From Balneolaceae bacterium (lineage in GTDB: Bacteria; Bacteroidota; Rhodothermia; Balneolales; Balneolaceae): 5,226 bases of DNA. Positions within the stretch are counted from its first letter, which is position 1, and the number at the start of each line of letters is the position of its first letter. The notes below the pieces were generated by a model. It saw only the letters and a list, made by a program, of their open reading frames with translations. It was not told where the DNA came from and did not search any database. The position numbers and the translations under genes were made by a program. This document shows, piece by piece, positions 1 to 5,097 of the stretch. The stretch is from NCBI GenBank assembly GCA_007123985.1, contig SLGA01000329.1, positions 1-5,226 on the forward strand, read 5' to 3'.

Positions 1-474
1 GCAACCATCGAGTATCTAAACGCCCAGGTAAATGCAGGTGCACAGGCCGTTCAAATTTTTGATTCTTGGTCGGGCCTTCTAAGCCCAGATGACTTTAATG
101 AATGGGCTCTGCCGTATTTGATGGAGATTACAGCGGCTGTAAAAGATGTACCGAAAATACTTTTTGCAAAAGGATCATGGTATGCCCTTGAAAGACTGGC
201 CTACAAAAGCGGTGCATCTGCTTTAGGCCTCGATTGGACCATTTCACCGGAATATGCCCGTGAAAAAACCGGGAATCAGATTACCCTTCAGGGAAATTTT
301 GACCCTACACACCTGCTGGCGCCAATTCCTGAAATTGTAAAAAAAACAAAGCGAATGATCGATCGATTCGGAACACAGCGATATATCGCCAACCTTGGCC
401 ATGGAATTCTGCCGCATGTCCCTGTGGATCACGCACGGGCTTTTGTGGACACGGTGAAGGAGTATGGAAAGTAA
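1..474 (+). CDS. hemE: Uroporphyrinogen decarboxylase, C-terminal part (partial at left edge)
   Basis: This enzyme decarboxylates the four acetate side chains of uroporphyrinogen III to give coproporphyrinogen III in the cytoplasm, a step of haem synthesis. The frame is open from base 1 (no start in the window) and gives 157 residues ending at TAA 472-474, a little under half of a usual HemE of about 340-350 residues. Visible family features are YLNAQVNAGAQAVQIFDSW near window residues 5-23, GLLSPDDF soon after, FAKGSWYALERLA in the middle, QGNFDPTHLLAP near residues 97-108, and the C-terminal NLGHGILPHVP motif. In that motif His134 matches the conserved active-site histidine known from the family. 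The methionine at base 118 is internal, since the homology clearly continues upstream of it. The next gene, hemF, encodes the following enzyme, on the same strand after a 170-base gap. No frameshift is seen. The identification is secure. Confidence 0.96.
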   Translation, partial: ATIEYLNAQVNAGAQAVQIFDSWSGLLSPDDFNEWALPYLMEITAAVKDVPKILFAKGSWYALERLAYKSGASALGLDWTISPEYAREKTGNQITLQGNFDPTHLLAPIPEIVKKTKRMIDRFGTQRYIANLGHGILPHVPVDHARAFVDTVKEYGK

Positions 475-479
475 CCGAC

Positions 480-629
480 GTAAAAAGTGAAACGGCAAAT
501 GTGAAACTTTATTTATTGAGTAGAATTCAGCTTCGATCAGGGCAGTTCTATAAGCGAGAGAATGTCAAAAGCGGCACGCTTGCGAAATATCCCTGTTTTA
601 CATCTCACTTTTGCCTTTTGCCTTTTGCC
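480..629. repeat. Inverted arrays of seven-base units flanking an ~87-base core (hemE-hemF gap)
   Basis: The left arm is four adjacent heptamers read on +: GTAAAAA 480-486, GTGAAAC 487-493, GGCAAAT 494-500, GTGAAAC 501-507. The right arm is five heptamers: GTTTTAC 595-601, ATCTCAC 602-608, then TTTTGCC three times (609-615, 616-622, 623-629). Read on the - strand, the right arm becomes GGCAAAA three times, then GTGAGAT, then GTAAAAC. Both arms are thus built from the same kinds of unit (GTAAAAn, GTGAnAn, GGCAAAn) in opposite orientation. The core between them, about 508-594, has no gene. It contains a small inverted repeat, AAGCG 569-573 with CGCTT 577-581. The element begins five bases after the hemE stop and ends 15 bases before hemF. 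The pattern recalls heptameric short tandem repeats reported from intergenic DNA of other bacteria, but membership of a dispersed family is inference. Confidence 0.65.
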
Positions 630-644
630 TTAAAATAACGTCCA

Positions 645-1562
645 ATGTCAGAAATCAGAGAAAACTTTACTACATACATACAGAATCTTCAGAATAAAAT
701 CTGTTCGGCTCTTGAAAACGTTGATGGGAAACAAACCTTCAGAGAAGATCCCTGGGAGCGGGATGGCGGAGGTGGTGGCAGAACCAGAGTGATTGAAAAG
801 GGAGATGTTTTTGAAAAAGGCGGTGTAAATATCTCAACTGTGCACGGTGAACTGCCGGACCCGATTAAAAATCATTTCAACGTGAAAGAAGGCTGGTTCT
901 GGGCCGGGGGATTATCCCTTGTCATACACCCATTAAGCCCGATGGTGCCAACTGTTCATGCAAACTTTCGCTATTTCGAACTGTATGAAGATGAAAATAT
1001 GCAATCACGAACGGATGGCTGGTTTGGTGGTGGTGCCGACCTTACTCCGTACTATTTATGGGATGATGATGCAAAACACTTTCACTCAGTATTAAAAGAT
1101 GCCTGCGACAAGCATGGTGAAGATCTCTACCCGGCTTTTAAAAAACAGTGTGATGAGTATTTCTACAACAGCCACCGCGGTGAAGCGCGGGGAGTTGGAG
1201 GGCTCTTTTTTGATTACCTTCGTCCGGATGATAAACGATCTCTCCATCAGTGGCAGCAGTTTACTGAAGATGCCGGTGATGCATTCATCGAAGCTTATCT
1301 GCCCATTGTAAAACGTCGAATGGATGAACCGTTCGATGAGAATCAAAAATACTGGCAGGAGATCCGGCGGGGGCGGTACGTGGAGTTCAATCTGATCCAC
1401 GACCGTGGAACTCTTTTTGGCCTCAAAACCAATGGTCGTATTGAATCCATTTTTATGAGCCTGCCCCCCACTGTTCGCTGGGATTATGATTTTCAGCCAG
1501 CAGCAGGCTCACGCGAAGAAGCCGTTCTGAATATACTCAAAAACCCAAAAGAGTGGGTATAG
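645..1562 (+). CDS. hemF: Oxygen-dependent coproporphyrinogen III oxidase
   Basis: HemF converts coproporphyrinogen III to protoporphyrinogen IX by oxidative decarboxylation of two propionates, using O2, in the cytoplasm. The 305-residue product has normal family length (E. coli HemF is about 299). Conserved blocks appear in order: WERDGGGGGRTRVI at residues 37-50, VPTVHANFRYFE at 101-112, GWFGGGADLTPYY at 125-137, the signature HRGEARGVGGLFFDYL from residue 177, and GRYVEFNLIHDRGTLFGL at 253-270, followed by RIESIFMSLPP. His95, His105, His145 and His177 line up with the histidines studied in the E. coli enzyme. The start is fixed by an in-frame TAA at 636-638 with ATG 645 as the first start after it; no Shine-Dalgarno sequence is evident. 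hemE lies upstream on the same strand. The gene could be co-transcribed with it or driven from the repeat-bearing gap. The oxygen-dependent form points to aerobic or microaerobic life. Confidence 0.97.
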   Translation: MSEIRENFTTYIQNLQNKICSALENVDGKQTFREDPWERDGGGGGRTRVIEKGDVFEKGGVNISTVHGELPDPIKNHFNVKEGWFWAGGLSLVIHPLSPMVPTVHANFRYFELYEDENMQSRTDGWFGGGADLTPYYLWDDDAKHFHSVLKDACDKHGEDLYPAFKKQCDEYFYNSHRGEARGVGGLFFDYLRPDDKRSLHQWQQFTEDAGDAFIEAYLPIVKRRMDEPFDENQKYWQEIRRGRYVEFNLIHDRGTLFGLKTNGRIESIFMSLPPTVRWDYDFQPAAGSREEAVLNILKNPKEWV

Positions 1563-1614
1563 ACTATGCAAACTTACTATTTGGGCAATTGGAAAGTAAA
1601 GAAAGAAGAGCTCT

Positions 1615-1633
1615 GAGTGTTTAAAAAACACTC
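1615..1633 (+). terminator. Stem-loop downstream of hemF, possible weak terminator
   Basis: GAGTGTTT at 1615-1622 pairs perfectly with AAACACTC at 1626-1633 around a three-base loop. It lies 53 bases after the hemF stop, where a 3' end would be expected. No U-tract follows on the + strand (TAAAAAG comes next), so it is not a classical intrinsic terminator and may only stabilise the 3' end of the transcript. Confidence 0.3.
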
Positions 1634-1730
1634 TAAAAAGAGAACAGATTCTTGTCCGAACTAAGTAAAGAATTTGATTCTTTTAAAAGGAGAAACACTG
1701 TAAAGCAAAAAAAAGAAATCTCCCAGTCCT

Positions 1731-1856
1731 CATTTCAATACTCTTTTCTGCAATACCTTCTTTCCCTTTTGATTGTGTATTTTAAACCTGTTGAATGTGA
1801 ATGCTAATATAGATAGAAAACAATCTGCTGTTGGTTATTCACATAAAAATGAAGAT
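1731..1856. repeat. Duplicated intergenic sequence, copy 1
   Basis: Bases 1783-1856 are identical, over all 74 bases, to 5151-5224. Extending left to 1771 adds only two mismatches (84 of 86 identical against 5139-5224). Farther left, similarity is patchy with at least one indel, but resumes at CATTTCAAT (1731-1739, matching 5098-5106), so the original unit was probably about 126 bases or more. Both copies point the same way. The core holds an 8-bp inverted repeat, ATGTGAAT 1795-1802 with ATTCACAT 1837-1844. Homology stops right after GAAGAT at 1856. In one + frame the core is open (reading NLLNVNANIDRKQSAVGYSH and on), but copy 1 has TGA at 1770-1772 and TAA at 1860-1862 in that frame. A small dispersed element, a conserved leader or a decayed gene end are all possible. 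Confidence 0.85.
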
Positions 1857-1938
1857 TATTAATGTAAGTTTGAGATAGAGGCGAGAGTTAAGTTTTACAC
1901 TCAGAAACCAACTCATAAAGCAGCAAACCAACCCCAAC

Positions 1939-1968
1939 CCCTCCTTACGAAAGAGGGAAGACTTTTTT
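1939..1968 (+). terminator. Candidate intrinsic terminator
   Basis: CCCTCCTT at 1939-1946 pairs with AAAGAGGG at 1950-1957 (seven of eight pairs, loop ACG). Six Ts follow at 1963-1968 after a five-base spacer. This could stop + strand transcription coming from hemF before it meets the mla operon. It is about 377 bases beyond hemF, the stem carries a mismatch, and the C-rich lead (CCAACCCCAACCCC) resembles intergenic hairpins common in Bacteroidota-type genomes. Confidence 0.35.
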
Positions 1969-2017
1969 CCACATTCTTATCTCGATTGCAGTTTAATTAT
2001 TCATCAAAAGGTTATTC

Positions 2018-2157
2018 ATGGTACCCCTTTCCATTTTAGATCTCGCAGTAGTAACAGAGGGCAGTTCAGTTCTGCAGATCAGGGACGAGATTCAAAACAG
2101 CAGGCTGCCTGCAACCGAGAAAACCCGTGTTGGATTGGGTGGAACAGACCAGAATGC
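2018..2157 (+). pseudogene. Decayed N-terminal remnant of a luciferase-like (LLM) flavin monooxygenase gene
   Basis: From ATG 2018 the + frame reads MVPLSILDLAVVTEGSS, which closely resembles the start typical of LLM-class flavin-dependent oxidoreductases (PLSILDLAPVxEGSS). The family then continues with a helix (ADQALRxSxxLAxxxEKLGY) and RYWLAEHHN. Here those pieces appear only in shifting frames. SADQ is read from base 2070, RDS near 2085, LPATEK near 2104-2121, and RV plus an eroded WIAEHHN-like stretch up to about 2155. Several small indels within 140 bases indicate a dead fragment. Nothing of the rest of the gene follows: the sequence runs directly into the mlaD 3' end on the opposite strand. 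The open frame happens to continue through the mlaD tail, but that part is antisense and not meaningful. The first 17 residues are good evidence; the downstream pieces are my manual reconstruction. Confidence 0.45.
2094..2112 (-). terminator. Possible terminator of the mla operon
   Basis: On the - strand, GCAGG-CAG-CCTGC (2112 down to 2100) forms a five-pair GC-rich stem. It is followed by TG and four Ts (2097-2094), 46 bases beyond the mlaD stop. The place is right for the end of the operon transcript, but the stem is short and the T-run weak. It also overlaps the monooxygenase remnant, so it may be fortuitous. Confidence 0.3.
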
Positions 2158-3126
2158 TTATTCTTGTTCTTCTCTCAGGCGATTATCTTCCATTTCTTCT
2201 TCCACACTTATTTCTTCTTCAATTCTCCTTAACTCTTCTCGTTCTATGCGCCTGTAATACCTTCTGAAAAAGAAATTCTGTTTAAGAGCCTGCATATTTT
2301 CATCCAGAACTTGGGAACCCTGCTTAAGGTTAATAATCAACTGACTAAGATTTCCGGCCATCGTGGTATCATGAATTAACACACCCAGCGAACCTTCACC
2401 ACTGTTTATTTTCGTCATAATTTCCCCAAGTTCCTGCGAAGCGATCTCTGTTTTTGCTGCCGTTAGCTGCAACTTTTCCATAAATTCAAAAACATTCTGT
2501 TTGGTAATTTCAATGGTTTCATCAAAACCTTCAGAGCTTTGTTTGAAATTTTCAATAGTCTGAGTGATATTATCAGCAATGGATGGGTCCTGTATTAATC
2601 TGCCAAGTGCGCCTTCTCCCCTATTTATATCCGTCATAATTTGTGAAAGTTGATATGTAATAATCTCGGCATTTGCGGCCGAGATCTGTAAACTAGCCAT
2701 CACCACATCGGTTTCAATTGGCTCCTTCGATAAAATATACTGCCCATCTTTCACGATTTGAGCGGCATTACTACCCTGGGTAATAATTAAAACACGATCG
2801 CCAATGATCCCTTCTGAGCCAATCCCCGCCTGACTGTCTGCTTTAATAAACTGCTGTACATTTCTCCGGATCAACATGTCTACCTGTACCGTAGAATCAT
2901 TAATAATGGTAATATTATCAACTATACCCACATTTATGCCTGAAAACCGGATGTTATTTCCCACAAGTAAGCCGCTTACATTCTGAAAATTGGTTGTGAC
3001 TTTAAATACTGGGTTAAACAAGTTCTGTTGCCTGCCTATAAAAAAGATAGCAATCACAAAAATCGCGAGGCCAACTGCAATAAACATTCCTAAACGAGCT
3101 TTAAAAGCCGGGGTATAATTATCCAT
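2158..3126 (-). CDS. mlaD: MlaD-like MCE-domain lipid transport protein with duplicated C-terminal module
   Basis: MCE proteins are anchored in the inner membrane, project into the periplasm and assemble into rings that channel lipids to or from the outer membrane. This 322-residue protein has a short cytoplasmic N-terminus, one membrane anchor at about residues 12-31 (LGMFIAVGLAIFVIAIFFIG), and an MCE domain at about 40-118 (NVSGLLVGNNIRFSGINVG, later GSEGIIGDRVLIITQG). Two copies of a 65-residue module follow, at 147-211 and 220-284. Each has the core INxGEGxLGxLIxD and ends in KQN. The tail 288-322 is very rich in Glu and Arg. E. coli MlaD is shorter (about 183 residues); longer forms with such C-terminal regions occur in Bacteroidota-like groups. 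The gene starts four bases after the mlaF stop and is last in the operon. The protein might be named more cautiously as an MCE-family substrate-binding subunit; the family is certain. Confidence 0.92.
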   Translation of the reverse strand: MDNYTPAFKARLGMFIAVGLAIFVIAIFFIGRQQNLFNPVFKVTTNFQNVSGLLVGNNIRFSGINVGIVDNITIINDSTVQVDMLIRRNVQQFIKADSQAGIGSEGIIGDRVLIITQGSNAAQIVKDGQYILSKEPIETDVVMASLQISAANAEIITYQLSQIMTDINRGEGALGRLIQDPSIADNITQTIENFKQSSEGFDETIEITKQNVFEFMEKLQLTAAKTEIASQELGEIMTKINSGEGSLGVLIHDTTMAGNLSQLIINLKQGSQVLDENMQALKQNFFFRRYYRRIEREELRRIEEEISVEEEMEDNRLREEQE

Positions 3127-3130
3127 AATC

Positions 3131-3937
3131 TTAAGTTGTTACGTGAGTAGACAAGTTTTTTGTTTTGAAAAAGGATTGAATCAGCTCATCGGGAGATTTT
3201 TCAAATTCATTAATGGTACCCTCCATGTACACTTCTCCTTCTTTCAGCATGATTATACGGTCAGCAGTAGCACGGGCGCATTCTATATCGTGAGTGATGA
3301 TAATGGAAGAGGTGTTGTATTTTTTTTGAACCTCGTTGATCAGAGCGCTGATTTCATCTGAGGTTACCGGATCGAGGCCGGTGGTGGGTTCATCGTACAG
3401 CATTATCATAGGATCAACCACGATGGTGCGAGCCAGGCTTGCCCGTTTGCGCATTCCGCCCGAAAGTTGCGAAGGCATTTTGTGCAATGTGTCGGATAGA
3501 CCAACGTTTTCTAAAGTCTCTGATATTTTTTCATCCATCTCTTTTTTTGACAGATTTTTTTTAATCCTTCTTAGAGGAAATTCGAGATTTTCTTTGATTG
3601 TCATAGAGTCGTAAAGTGCGCCGCTCTGGAACAGGAACCCGATTTTCTTTCTCAATTCTGCCAGATCCCAGTCGTTCAGTTTGTTCACATCCTCACCAAG
3701 CACATTAATTGTTCCGGAATCGGGAATCAGCAATCGAACAATACATTTTATCAGCACAGATTTGCCTGAACCTGATTTACCCAGAATCACAAGGTTTTCC
3801 TTCTCAAATAGTTGCACCGAAAAACCTCTTAGTACCGGTATATCGTCGAAACCTATTTTGAGATTTTGGATTTCAATTACCTTTTTAGCTGATAATGTGG
3901 CTGAATCTGCCGTGGCTGTTTTAATTTCATTTCCCAT
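3131..3937 (-). CDS. mlaF: ABC transporter ATPase, MlaF family
   Basis: This cytoplasmic ATPase powers the MlaE-MlaD lipid transporter. The 268-residue protein has every ABC hallmark: Walker A GKSGSGKS at residues 53-60, Q-loop Gln104 within FQSGALYDSMT, signature LSGGM at 158-162, Walker B MIMLYDEP at 177-184 with catalytic Glu183, D-loop GLDP at 187-190, and H-loop His216 in THD. FQSGALYDSMTIKENLEFPL and the SQLSGGMRKRASLARTI stretch are typical of the MlaF/Mkl group, which uses GGM-(R/K)-KR after the signature. The N-terminal 20 residues are a variable extension. The ATG lies two bases after the mlaE stop, so translation is probably coupled; no separate Shine-Dalgarno is seen. No residue essential for ATP hydrolysis is missing. 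No MlaB-type STAS protein, which partners MlaF in E. coli, is encoded in the window. Confidence 0.95.
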   Translation of the reverse strand: MGNEIKTATADSATLSAKKVIEIQNLKIGFDDIPVLRGFSVQLFEKENLVILGKSGSGKSVLIKCIVRLLIPDSGTINVLGEDVNKLNDWDLAELRKKIGFLFQSGALYDSMTIKENLEFPLRRIKKNLSKKEMDEKISETLENVGLSDTLHKMPSQLSGGMRKRASLARTIVVDPMIMLYDEPTTGLDPVTSDEISALINEVQKKYNTSSIIITHDIECARATADRIIMLKEGEVYMEGTINEFEKSPDELIQSFFKTKNLSTHVTT

Positions 3938-3939
3938 AC

Positions 3940-4788
3940 TTATAATAACATGTCGGTTATTTGCACAGCAACCAGGTCAATCAGTATCACAAATAGCGAG
4001 GCAAGTACAACAGACTCATTGGCCGCTTTCCCAACACTTTCTGTTCCGCGGCCGGCTGTAAATCCTTTATAACATCCAATAAACCCGATAGCCGCACCAA
4101 AAAAGTAGGTTTTGATTATTGCAGGAAACAGATCTGAAAATCCAATGGCATTGAAAGCCTGCGATATGAACAGCACAAAATTAACTTCTCCTTTAATATT
4201 GGCTCCGGCCCAGCTTCCAAGAATTCCGAGAGCGTCGGCATATAAAACCAAAATGGGAATCATCAGTGTAGCGGCCAGCACTCTTGGAACCACTAAAAAA
4301 CGAATGGGATTTGTGGACGATACTTCCATGGCATCAATTTGCTCCGTTACTTTCATGGACCCTAATTCAGCTCCCATTCCCGATCCAATTTTACCTGCGC
4401 AAATTAATGCAGTAACAACCGGTCCCATCTCCTTCACGATTGACAAAGCTACCATTCCAGGCAGCAAAGACACTGCTCCGAAATCTGCAAGTACCGGTCG
4501 GGCTTGAATGGTAAGAACCAACCCAATTACAATTCCGGTTATTGTTATAAGAGGCAATGTTTTATTACCCACCAGGTAACACTGCCTCAGAAATTCTTTA
4601 AATTCAAAATTGCGGGAAAAAATGGCTTTTATCGTAAGCAGAAAAAAGAGATTAAATTCACCAACTGCTAAAAAGAAACGATTCGCTTTTTGAGTTTTTT
4701 TTATAACATTTTCACTCAGTTTTATAGCTTGTTTCTTTGCATCGGGCAGTTTTGGAATTTTTTTATTTTTGGGATCAAATACTTTCAT
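3940..4788 (-). CDS. mlaE: MlaE-family lipid ABC transporter permease
   Basis: MlaE is the integral inner-membrane subunit that joins the MlaF ATPase to the MlaD ring. The 282-residue protein carries the conserved MlaE core at about residues 120-152: EMGPVVTALICAGKIG, then GAELGSMKVTEQIDAM, with Glu141, Glu149, Gln150 and Asp152. Hydrophobic stretches are seen near residues 38-56, 78-96, 103-130, 163-193, 203-230 and 258-282, fitting the family fold of five to six membrane segments. Residues 1-35 are a Lys-rich cytoplasmic extension, making this slightly longer than E. coli MlaE (about 260). The start is ATG 4788: the in-frame TAG at 4806-4804 leaves no earlier ATG. Upstream AAAGAAACAG is at best a weak ribosome-binding site. 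It is first in the operon mlaE-mlaF-mlaD, so expression of all three probably begins in the intergenic region to its right. Confidence 0.94.
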   Translation of the reverse strand: MKVFDPKNKKIPKLPDAKKQAIKLSENVIKKTQKANRFFLAVGEFNLFFLLTIKAIFSRNFEFKEFLRQCYLVGNKTLPLITITGIVIGLVLTIQARPVLADFGAVSLLPGMVALSIVKEMGPVVTALICAGKIGSGMGAELGSMKVTEQIDAMEVSSTNPIRFLVVPRVLAATLMIPILVLYADALGILGSWAGANIKGEVNFVLFISQAFNAIGFSDLFPAIIKTYFFGAAIGFIGCYKGFTAGRGTESVGKAANESVVLASLFVILIDLVAVQITDMLL

Positions 4789-4802
4789 CTGTTTCTTTAT
4801 AT

Positions 4803-4838
4803 GCTATATTTTCTCTGATAGAATTCAGATAATATAGC
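4803..4838 (-). promoter_or_regulatory. Inverted repeat in the mlaE leader, 14 bases before the start codon
   Basis: GCTATATT at 4803-4810 is the exact reverse complement of AATATAGC at 4831-4838. A second inner stem, CTGA 4815-4818 with TCAG 4825-4828, could stack inside it. In the mlaE mRNA this would make a hairpin ending just before the ribosome-binding region. As DNA, the two 8-base arms 28 bases apart could instead be an operator for a dimeric regulator. The arms are visible fact; the role is inference. Confidence 0.4.
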
Positions 4839-4966
4839 CCGAAATAAGAGCCTGACTGGATTTTAAATCACCTTCTCTTTTGACCTTGTAAAGTATTGTA
4901 TTAAGACTCAAAACTTTTACAGTTTTCTAACTAAGAGTTACATATATCATTGATTGATAAACATTT

Positions 4967-4993
4967 TAATCAGTAATACTTTATTGCTGATTA
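4967..4993 (+). other. Strong 12-bp stem-loop, function unknown
   Basis: TAATCAGTAATA at 4967-4978 pairs with TATTGCTGATTA at 4982-4993 around the three-base loop CTT. Eleven pairs are Watson-Crick and one is U-G if transcribed on +; on the - strand that pair becomes an A-C mismatch, which slightly favours a + strand RNA. No U-tract follows in either direction, so a classical terminator is not supported. It lies midway between the mlaE leader and the duplicated sequence. Confidence 0.45.
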
Positions 4994-5097
4994 TGTCTTG
5001 TAATCATTTATAGTTACCATCAAAGTGAACAAACAGTAGATTGTCTGTAGGAAATGGGTAGATCCTCAAAACAGTACTTGTTGAAGCTTCCCGTTAA

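Larger units (their letters stand above)
1563..2157. other. Convergent intergenic region between hemF and mlaD
   Basis: These 595 bases separate two converging genes and hold no intact recognisable gene. In order there is a stem-loop at 1615-1633, an AT-rich palindrome at 1667-1683, one copy of a duplicated sequence (about 1731-1856), a terminator-like hairpin at 1939-1968, and a decayed monooxygenase gene start (2018-2157) containing a short GC-rich hairpin at 2100-2112. A 16-codon open frame (1566-1616) starts three bases after the hemF stop. It resembles nothing I recognise and is not called as a gene. The stretch 1857-1930 shows nothing notable. The accumulation of repeat and remnant material suggests a site that has been rearranged. 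Confidence 0.75.

Noticed and set aside
244..498. Open frame on the - strand across the end of hemE
   Set aside because: It is antisense to a clearly conserved hemE sequence and its peptide has no recognisable features.
480..629. Heptamer arrays as a CRISPR array
   Set aside because: Units are 7 bases with no spacers, arranged in two inverted blocks; no cas gene is present.
1092..1400. Open frames on both strands (1092-1400 - and 1099-1311 +) inside hemF
   Set aside because: Both overlap conserved HemF motifs in the true frame and encode nothing recognisable.
1566..1616. 16-codon frame (MQTYYLGNWKVKKEEL) starting three bases after hemF
   Set aside because: Too short to support, no ribosome-binding site, no family resemblance; mentioned only as content of the intergenic region.
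1667..1683. AAAGAAT-TTG-ATTCTTT palindrome followed by an AAAAGGAG stretch
   Set aside because: An AT-only style 7-bp palindrome in AT-rich DNA is expected by chance, and the purine-rich AAAAGGAG is not followed by a start codon at a usable distance.
2006..2016. GGTTATTCA near the monooxygenase remnant resembling the repeat core (GGTTATTCACAT)
   Set aside because: Only nine bases match and neighbouring sequence does not align, so a third repeat copy is not supported.
3143..4507. Several + strand open frames across mlaF and mlaE
   Set aside because: They are antisense shadows of strongly conserved ABC transporter genes.
4860..4925. mla promoter on the - strand (TTTTGAG followed by TACAAT/TACTTTA-like sequences)
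   Set aside because: The spacing and the downstream box do not match either the Bacteroidota or the sigma-70 pattern well enough to report.
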